Below are positions 58,955-64,000 of a stretch of DNA of 64,000 bases, in pieces (the stretch's first letter is position 1; every line of letters begins with the position of its first letter). The stretch is taken from contig NZ_JANHNZ010000006.1 in NCBI RefSeq assembly GCF_024543085.1, positions 1 to 64,000 of the forward strand, written 5' to 3'. The notes beneath the pieces are model-generated. The model searched no databases. It saw only the letters and a list, made by a program, of their open reading frames with translations, and was not told where the DNA came from. Origin of the DNA: Granulicatella seriolae (GTDB taxonomy: Bacteria > Bacillota > Bacilli > Lactobacillales > Aerococcaceae). A program made the translations under genes and the position numbers.

Positions 58955-61303
58955 TTATTGGTTAGCATCTTTTACTTTGGTAATAGGGGCAAAGCTAGCC
59001 AAGAGACGCTTAATCCCCTCTGAAGGAAAGGCAATATCTAATTCTAGGCTGGTATCTTTTCCACTAGTTTTAACAACTGTTCCAATGCCCCATTTCTTAT
59101 GTTCTGCTTTATCACCAACTTGCCACGTTTCCGTCTCTGCTGAGCTGGCACTAGCCTTGTGTGGTGTTGACATAGCCTTGTTGGCAACCATCCTAGAACG
59201 GTCGCTAGATGCATTCTTTTGAAATGACGATTGGGAACTTCTTGAAGAAGTGAATGAGCTACCTGTATACGTACTTTCTTTATAAGAGGAGCCGCCGTAT
59301 GAAGAGGTCTTACCATAAGAAGATCCATACCCTCCGCTATAGCCATTTGACAGGCTTCCACGGCTTTCGTCTAAAAGTTTAGGATCAATCTCATCGATAA
59401 AACGAGAGGCTCTATTGGATTGGGTTCTGCCGTAAAGTAGGCGGGAATAGGCATTGGTTAGATATAGTTTTTCCTCTGCACGAGTAATGCCTACATAGGC
59501 CAAACGACGCTCTTCTTCCACATCATCGTTTTCCATAATAGAGCGACTTGATGGGAAAATACCGTCTTCCATACCGACCAAGAAAACGACTGGAAACTCT
59601 AGCCCCTTAGCAGCATGCAGGGTCATCATGGTGACAGACCTGCCCTCTTGGTCTTGCGTATCAGAATCACTAACCAAGGCTAGGTCAGTTAAAAACTGAA
59701 TGAGTGCCGGCTCTTCACTTTCCAAGTCCAAGCGGTCCTTTTCAAATTGTTTAGCCACAGAAATGAACTCTTGAATATTTTCAATTCGAGCATCGGACTC
59801 TAAGTTGTTGGCTAACTGTAGTTGTTGAATATAGCCCGTATGTTTGATAAATTCTTCAATCAATTCACTGAACGGTAAAAATTCTTGCATTTTGGCTATA
59901 TCTTCATAGATTTTAGCAAAGTCGCTAATCCCTTTACCAGCCTTGCCTTTGATATTGGCTAAGACGCTATTTCGGCTAGCTTCTAGTAAGGACATATCGT
60001 GCATGCTAGCAAAATCAGCTAATTTCTCTAGACTGGCTGGGCCTACCCCTCTTTTTGGGGAGTTGATAACCCGTCTAAAACTCATGTCGTCATAGGGATT
60101 AATCAAAAGCCGTAGATAAGCTAGAATATCCTTGATTTCTAAGCGGTCGTAGAATCGTTGTCCACCGACCATACGGTAAGGCATATTGGCTTTTAAAAGG
60201 CGTTCTTCCAAAATACGTGATTGGGCATTGGTTCTGTATAGTATGGCAAAATCATCATAGTTCATTCGCTGATTGGCTATGTGCTCTTGGATTTGACTGA
60301 CAACAAAGAGAGCCTCATCTTGTTCGGACTGTGCTCGGTAATAGCTAATCTTTTGCCCTTGGTCATTCTCTGTCCAAAGATTCTTTTCTTTTCGTTGTTG
60401 ATTATTTTGAATGACTTGATTAGCCGCTTCTAATATGACTTTGGTTGAGCGGTAATTTTGTTCTAAGAGCACGACTTTTGCGTTGGGGTAATCTTTTTCA
60501 AAGTCTAAGATATTCTCCATATTAGCTCCACGCCAGCCATAAATACTTTGGTCAGCATCTCCTACAACGCAGATATTTTTTAGTTTTTCAGCTAGGAGTT
60601 TGACGAGTTTGTATTGGGCATGATTGGTATCTTGGTACTCATCCACATGAATATACTGGAACTTGTTTTGGTAGAAGCTTAAGGTTTCAGGGAATTGTTG
60701 GAAGAGTTGAACCGTTAGCATGATGAGGTCATCAAAGTCCATGCTCATACTTTGTTTGAGTTCTTTTTGGTAGTCTTTATAGATTTTTGCCACTATTGAG
60801 TCGATATAGCCCTTGTTGTAGCTTTCAAATTCATTTGGGCCTAAGAGGTCATTTTTGGCTTGGCTAATCTTGCCTAAAACCATCTGATGGCTAAATTTAT
60901 CGGAATCGATATTTTGTTTTTTCATGATACGTTTAACAAGGGTTTGTTGTTCGCTAGGATCGCTGATAGTGAACGTTCTAGCATAGCCTAGTTTTTCGCA
61001 TTCCCGTCTGAGGATGCGAACACACATGGAGTGAAAGGTTGACACCCACATATCTTGTGCTTGGCTACCTACTAATTTTTCCACCCGTTCTTTCATCTCT
61101 CTAGCAGCCTTATTGGTGAAGGTGATAGCTAGAATATTCCACGGATTCACGTCATATTCTTGTAAGAGATAGGCCATTCTATGAGTTAGAACTCGTGTTT
61201 TACCACTTCCAGCACCTGCCATAATCAGCAAGGGGCCTTCCACATGTAAAACAGCTTCTTTTTGTCTGGGGTTCATACCTTGAACAAGTTTTAGATTTGT
61301 CAC
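58955..61303 (-). CDS. pcrA: ATP-dependent DNA helicase PcrA
   Basis: UvrD/Rep-type 3'-5' helicase of 782 residues. Walker A GAGSGKTRVLTHR, DEYQDTNHAQY, GDADQSIYGWRGA, and TLHAAKGLEFPVVF. The tail is Ser/Gly/Tyr-rich (about 650-710) before the C-terminal RNA-polymerase-binding Tudor-like domain (KWGIGTVVKTSG). The start is GTG with AAGGA upstream. Precedes ligA by 23 bases. Confidence 0.98.
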   Translation of the reverse strand: MTNLKLVQGMNPRQKEAVLHVEGPLLIMAGAGSGKTRVLTHRMAYLLQEYDVNPWNILAITFTNKAAREMKERVEKLVGSQAQDMWVSTFHSMCVRILRRECEKLGYARTFTISDPSEQQTLVKRIMKKQNIDSDKFSHQMVLGKISQAKNDLLGPNEFESYNKGYIDSIVAKIYKDYQKELKQSMSMDFDDLIMLTVQLFQQFPETLSFYQNKFQYIHVDEYQDTNHAQYKLVKLLAEKLKNICVVGDADQSIYGWRGANMENILDFEKDYPNAKVVLLEQNYRSTKVILEAANQVIQNNQQRKEKNLWTENDQGQKISYYRAQSEQDEALFVVSQIQEHIANQRMNYDDFAILYRTNAQSRILEERLLKANMPYRMVGGQRFYDRLEIKDILAYLRLLINPYDDMSFRRVINSPKRGVGPASLEKLADFASMHDMSLLEASRNSVLANIKGKAGKGISDFAKIYEDIAKMQEFLPFSELIEEFIKHTGYIQQLQLANNLESDARIENIQEFISVAKQFEKDRLDLESEEPALIQFLTDLALVSDSDTQDQEGRSVTMMTLHAAKGLEFPVVFLVGMEDGIFPSSRSIMENDDVEEERRLAYVGITRAEEKLYLTNAYSRLLYGRTQSNRASRFIDEIDPKLLDESRGSLSNGYSGGYGSSYGKTSSYGGSSYKESTYTGSSFTSSRSSQSSFQKNASSDRSRMVANKAMSTPHKASASSAETETWQVGDKAEHKKWGIGTVVKTSGKDTSLELDIAFPSEGIKRLLASFAPITKVKDANQ

Positions 61304-61379
61304 AGGAGACTTCCTTTCATCTTGGGTTTTTGAGACTTGGTTCGTTAGGTTTAGTTGAAGAGCGACATCTCAGACAGTC

Positions 61380-61428
61380 GATGTGGTGATTCTTTTGGAA
61401 TAGCTTCCCCAAAAAAAATCACCACACC
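61380..61428 (-). terminator. Hairpin upstream of pcrA
   Basis: GTGGTGATT/AATCACCAC stem with an inner stem (TTTTGG/CCAAAA) between the PurK-like gene and pcrA. No clear T tract follows, so it may be an attenuator or a weak terminator. Confidence 0.55.
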
Positions 61429-61473
61429 CACCGATAACTGATATTTATGGCTAGAAGATGCCTATCAACCAAG

Positions 61474-62592
61474 TTACTTGGTCTGGAAAATGTCACAGGT
61501 GTCGATTTCATTTAACAAATCCACACTGGAATCGCCACTTAAACGTAAAACTCCCACAATGTCATCTGCTTGGCTAGCTTGTCGGTTAAAATACTCCACT
61601 TCCCAAGACGGTTTGATTAAGCTTAACAAGTCAATTTTTTGCATCATATGTTGATAGATAGGGATAAGGATGGTCTCTTTTTTTAACTCTACTGAATTGA
61701 TGGGAAGACTGACCGCCAAACGCACCATCAGCTGCGCCGTTGAATAGTCAATCTGTTTTTGGCTGAACCATTGATTGGGCAGAGGCAAACGGTCCACCTT
61801 GTCAACATAAAAAATACCATTGGTCGCCATAAAGATGTTTAAACTAACCAGACCAGTACCATTTACCCCTTCCAGTACCTTATAAGCAATCCGTTTTAGT
61901 TCAATTACCCATTCAGGATTCATCCGTTTTGAGGCAATAGAAAATTTCAATCGTCCGTTTACATAAGTGTTTTCAGTAATTGGTAAAATAGTCTGATGAT
62001 TGTCAAAATCTTTGATAACAGACACGGTAAATGAGCGCTTAGTAGGTAACCAAGCCGTTAGCATGCAAGGTTGAGTCGTAACCATTTCTAAGACATGATC
62101 GTCCATATCATGGTCGTAAATCATATACGTCTCCTCTTTTCCTTGCGGGCGATTAGCCGTTAAGGTTGCTGGAAAGCCGATACTGGTTAGGGCGCTTGGT
62201 AGTTCTCCAACAGTCGTAATCAAACTGTAGGGTGCTAGATTGATAGCTCGCTCTTCTAAAAAAAGCTTTTCGACTAATCGGTTTTGTGCCACTTCTGCCA
62301 ACTCAAAGGATTGATAGATACGAGTTTTACTGCTGAGTGCAAACTGAATATCGATATCCACAGCATTGCTTAATATCAAGAGCGCGTCAACCGTTTGGGC
62401 AAAGTCCATCAAGGCTTGTTTGTCCTCGTAGCTCCCAACTGTTTGTGAATCTGCTGCCGGAAAATCCATTTCAGCCTCTGTCCGATAGATAAAAGCTTCA
62501 TATCCAGCTAGCTGTACGGCTTGTATAATTGACAGGTTCTGTGAGCTCCCCCCTATGATTCCAACTCTGTGACCTGGTAGTAACTGACTCAT
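61474..62592 (-). CDS. PurK-like ATP-grasp homologue lacking recognisable ATP-binding residues
   Basis: 372 residues from the ATG at 62592 (GAGGGGTG upstream). The N terminus imitates PurK (RVGIIGGSSQNLSIIQAVQL, GYEAFIYRTE) and the middle has APYSLITTVGELPSALTSIG, the place of the PurK vPTapf...iGfP segment. However, the Lys expected after iGfP (vlKt) is replaced (ATLTAN), and the usual glycine-rich loop and E-N metal motif are not obvious. It is therefore a divergent, possibly non-catalytic relative. Not in a pur operon. Confidence in fold is fair; function unknown. Confidence 0.65.
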   Translation of the reverse strand: MSQLLPGHRVGIIGGSSQNLSIIQAVQLAGYEAFIYRTEAEMDFPAADSQTVGSYEDKQALMDFAQTVDALLILSNAVDIDIQFALSSKTRIYQSFELAEVAQNRLVEKLFLEERAINLAPYSLITTVGELPSALTSIGFPATLTANRPQGKEETYMIYDHDMDDHVLEMVTTQPCMLTAWLPTKRSFTVSVIKDFDNHQTILPITENTYVNGRLKFSIASKRMNPEWVIELKRIAYKVLEGVNGTGLVSLNIFMATNGIFYVDKVDRLPLPNQWFSQKQIDYSTAQLMVRLAVSLPINSVELKKETILIPIYQHMMQKIDLLSLIKPSWEVEYFNRQASQADDIVGVLRLSGDSSVDLLNEIDTCDIFQTK

Positions 62593-62633
62593 TTCTAACA
62601 CCCCTCATCCCCATTTGTTAACTTCTATGTCCT

Positions 62634-63335
62634 CTAACTTTTTTCCTGTAAGTGTTGGTTCTCTTCTTTAGTTCTGTACTTAATCATTTTTTCTTTGAAT
62701 AGTTCACCATTGGAAGGCGGTGTGTAGGTAACGGCATTAGCCCCCGCTTCGATGACTTGACGAATGGTCTCCTCTGTTGGGCCACCTGTAGCCATAATTG
62801 GTACATCTGGAAAGTCTTGGCGCAGCTTGCGAACGATTTCTGCCGTATTAGGGCCACCGGAAACATTAAGGATATCCACTCCGGCATCCAAGCGTGGTTG
62901 AATGGCTGATTGACTAGAAACTACCGTGTAGATAATTGGAATATCCACCATTTGATCAATTTTTTCGATGGTTTCTGCTGGAGTTGGTCCATTAACAACC
63001 ACAGCCATAGCCCCTTCAGACTCGGAAAATAGGCTCATATTTGCTGAACGAAATCCAGTTGTTAGACCGCCTCCCACACCAGCGAAAACCGGAATAGAAG
63101 ACACCACCATAATACTCTTGATGATGGTTGGACTAGGTGTAAAGGGATAGACAGCCAAAACAGCATCGGCATCTGTGTTGCTGATAATGGAAACGTCGGT
63201 TGAGAATAAGACCGAACGAATGCGACGACCATAAATTCTTATACCGGAACAAGAGCGAATAATATCTGGAACATGAACAATCTCTCTACGTAGATCAGAC
63301 ATGACAGATGGGATGTTTACTTTATCTTTGGTCAT
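62634..63335 (-). CDS. Putative TIM-barrel phosphate-binding protein
   Basis: 233 residues. Alternating beta strands and glycine loops (VFAGVGGGLTTGFRSANM, GVDILNVSGGPNTAEIVRKL, PIMATGGPTEETIRQVIEAG, GANAVTYTPPSN) look like a (beta/alpha)8 barrel with a phosphate-binding site near MATGGP. Often labelled 'hydrolase' without evidence. Precedes the PurK-like gene by about 40 bases and may share its transcript. I do not assign a reaction. Confidence 0.6.
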   Translation of the reverse strand: MTKDKVNIPSVMSDLRREIVHVPDIIRSCSGIRIYGRRIRSVLFSTDVSIISNTDADAVLAVYPFTPSPTIIKSIMVVSSIPVFAGVGGGLTTGFRSANMSLFSESEGAMAVVVNGPTPAETIEKIDQMVDIPIIYTVVSSQSAIQPRLDAGVDILNVSGGPNTAEIVRKLRQDFPDVPIMATGGPTEETIRQVIEAGANAVTYTPPSNGELFKEKMIKYRTKEENQHLQEKS

Positions 63336-63423
63336 TACATTTCTCCTTTATCAAAAAGCAACCTAGGATTTAGGTTACGAATTATTTCTTTTATCATATA
63401 GCTAGCAATGGTGTCCACCCCCA

Positions 63424-63999
63424 CTAGTTCTTGCTCGACTCCACTGGTGTCGGTGGCAATGTATCGTACTCTTGTAGGTTATATTCCTCAATCATTTGAA
63501 TCAATTTTTCTGCATAAGTTGGGTCCGTTGCATATCCCGCTGTTACTAAGGCATGAGCCGCTTCTTTGTAGTTGCTAGCTTGTAAAACTGGCTGGTAGAG
63601 ATTGGGATTCCAGTCTACACCCTCCACCATCAGCATGGCATAATCCACAATCGACTCCTTCCATGAAGAAAAGACACGAAAACGACCAGTAATCTGCACC
63701 CATTGCCCATCGTGAAATTCCGAAGTTTCCAAATCAACACTAGGACTTGCACCACTACCTTTCATTCCATACAGATTATAATATTGTGCTGCCAAAGAAC
63801 TAGTTCCCCAGTCACTCTCTAAAATGGCTTGGGATAGACTAATACTGGGCAAGACACCATACTCTTTGTAGACTTCTTGGGTAATTGGAGCTAAGGTTTC
63901 AATAAATTGTCGTTTCTCTGCCGCTACATCTGGTTGAGGCGGTTGGCTATTAACGGCTGACAGAACACCTACAATAATCACACTGACCAAAGAAAGCAA
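63424..63999 (-). CDS. Glucosaminidase-domain peptidoglycan hydrolase (partial at window edge)
   Basis: At least 191 residues; an N-terminal hydrophobic segment (SLVSVIIVGVLS) followed by a GH73 glucosaminidase domain with catalytic Glu in SQAILESDWGTSSLA and the AHALVTAGYATDP region. The frame is open to the end of the window, starting at a TTG, so the true start may lie outside. Cleaves N-acetylglucosaminyl bonds in the wall, anchored by its N-terminal span. Confidence 0.85.
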   Translation of the reverse strand: MLSLVSVIIVGVLSAVNSQPPQPDVAAEKRQFIETLAPITQEVYKEYGVLPSISLSQAILESDWGTSSLAAQYYNLYGMKGSGASPSVDLETSEFHDGQWVQITGRFRVFSSWKESIVDYAMLMVEGVDWNPNLYQPVLQASNYKEAAHALVTAGYATDPTYAEKLIQMIEEYNLQEYDTLPPTPVESSKN

Positions 64000-64000
64000 G

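Overview
The window reads as a low-GC Firmicutes chromosome, most likely a member of the Lactobacillales. The support is: an L10/L7/L12 operon with an L10-type leader, FabK-type enoyl reductase, ComFA/ComFC competence genes, CamS lipoprotein next to ligA-pcrA and gatCAB, a CcpA-type cre site, class II aldolase, PTS sugar uptake, strong AGGAGG ribosome binding sites and frequent GTG/TTG starts. There is no rRNA or tRNA gene here, so I do not name a genus (Aerococcaceae, Carnobacteriaceae and Enterococcaceae are all possible). Most genes lie on the minus strand.

Layout: 0.4-4.1 kb holds ribosomal and transcription genes (rplL, rplJ, rplA, rplK, nusG, secE, rpmG). 4.3-13.5 kb is a flavin-based extracellular electron transfer (EET) locus: demethylmenaquinone synthesis (dmkA, dmkB), flavinyl transferase (fmnB), flavin lipoprotein (pplA), membrane-extended NADH dehydrogenase (ndh2) and an EetB-like membrane protein, interrupted by two XRE-type regulators. 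14-23.4 kb is housekeeping: pyrG with a CTP-sensing attenuator, a DUF554 protein, ftsEX, prfB with its programmed frameshift, secA and hpf. 23.4-33.7 kb has comFC and comFA split by a DJ-1/PfpI gene, degV, yigZ, fabK, fba, an orphan peptide-binding lipoprotein and pcp. 33.9-35.3 kb is a TetR-controlled unit with a small membrane protein and an NrdI-like flavodoxin. 35.4-38.0 kb is an MboI/DpnII-like restriction-modification cassette. 38.6-44.5 kb has nagB, nadE, pncB, a DUF308 protein, a K+ channel and a MerR/TipAS regulator. 44.6-51.2 kb is a beta-glucoside PTS operon with a GntR regulator. 51.8-63.9 kb has a broken membrane-protein gene, gatCAB, camS, ligA, pcrA, a PurK-like protein lacking recognisable ATP-grasp residues, a TIM-barrel protein and an edge-truncated glucosaminidase.

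The most unusual content is intergenic: a family of about 250-bp palindromic repeats (about 17 full, partial or miniature copies). Each has outer inverted ends like GGGGCTGGGTAAAAAGTC, then a pair of 27-35-bp arms that are complementary within a copy but differ between copies, then a conserved, highly structured core of about 100 bp. Most copies sit at gene 3' ends, where they could act as terminators. Several are interrupted or broken at the same place, the apical hairpin of the core, and one copy is cleanly nested inside another. I regard this family as the best candidate for an undescribed element.
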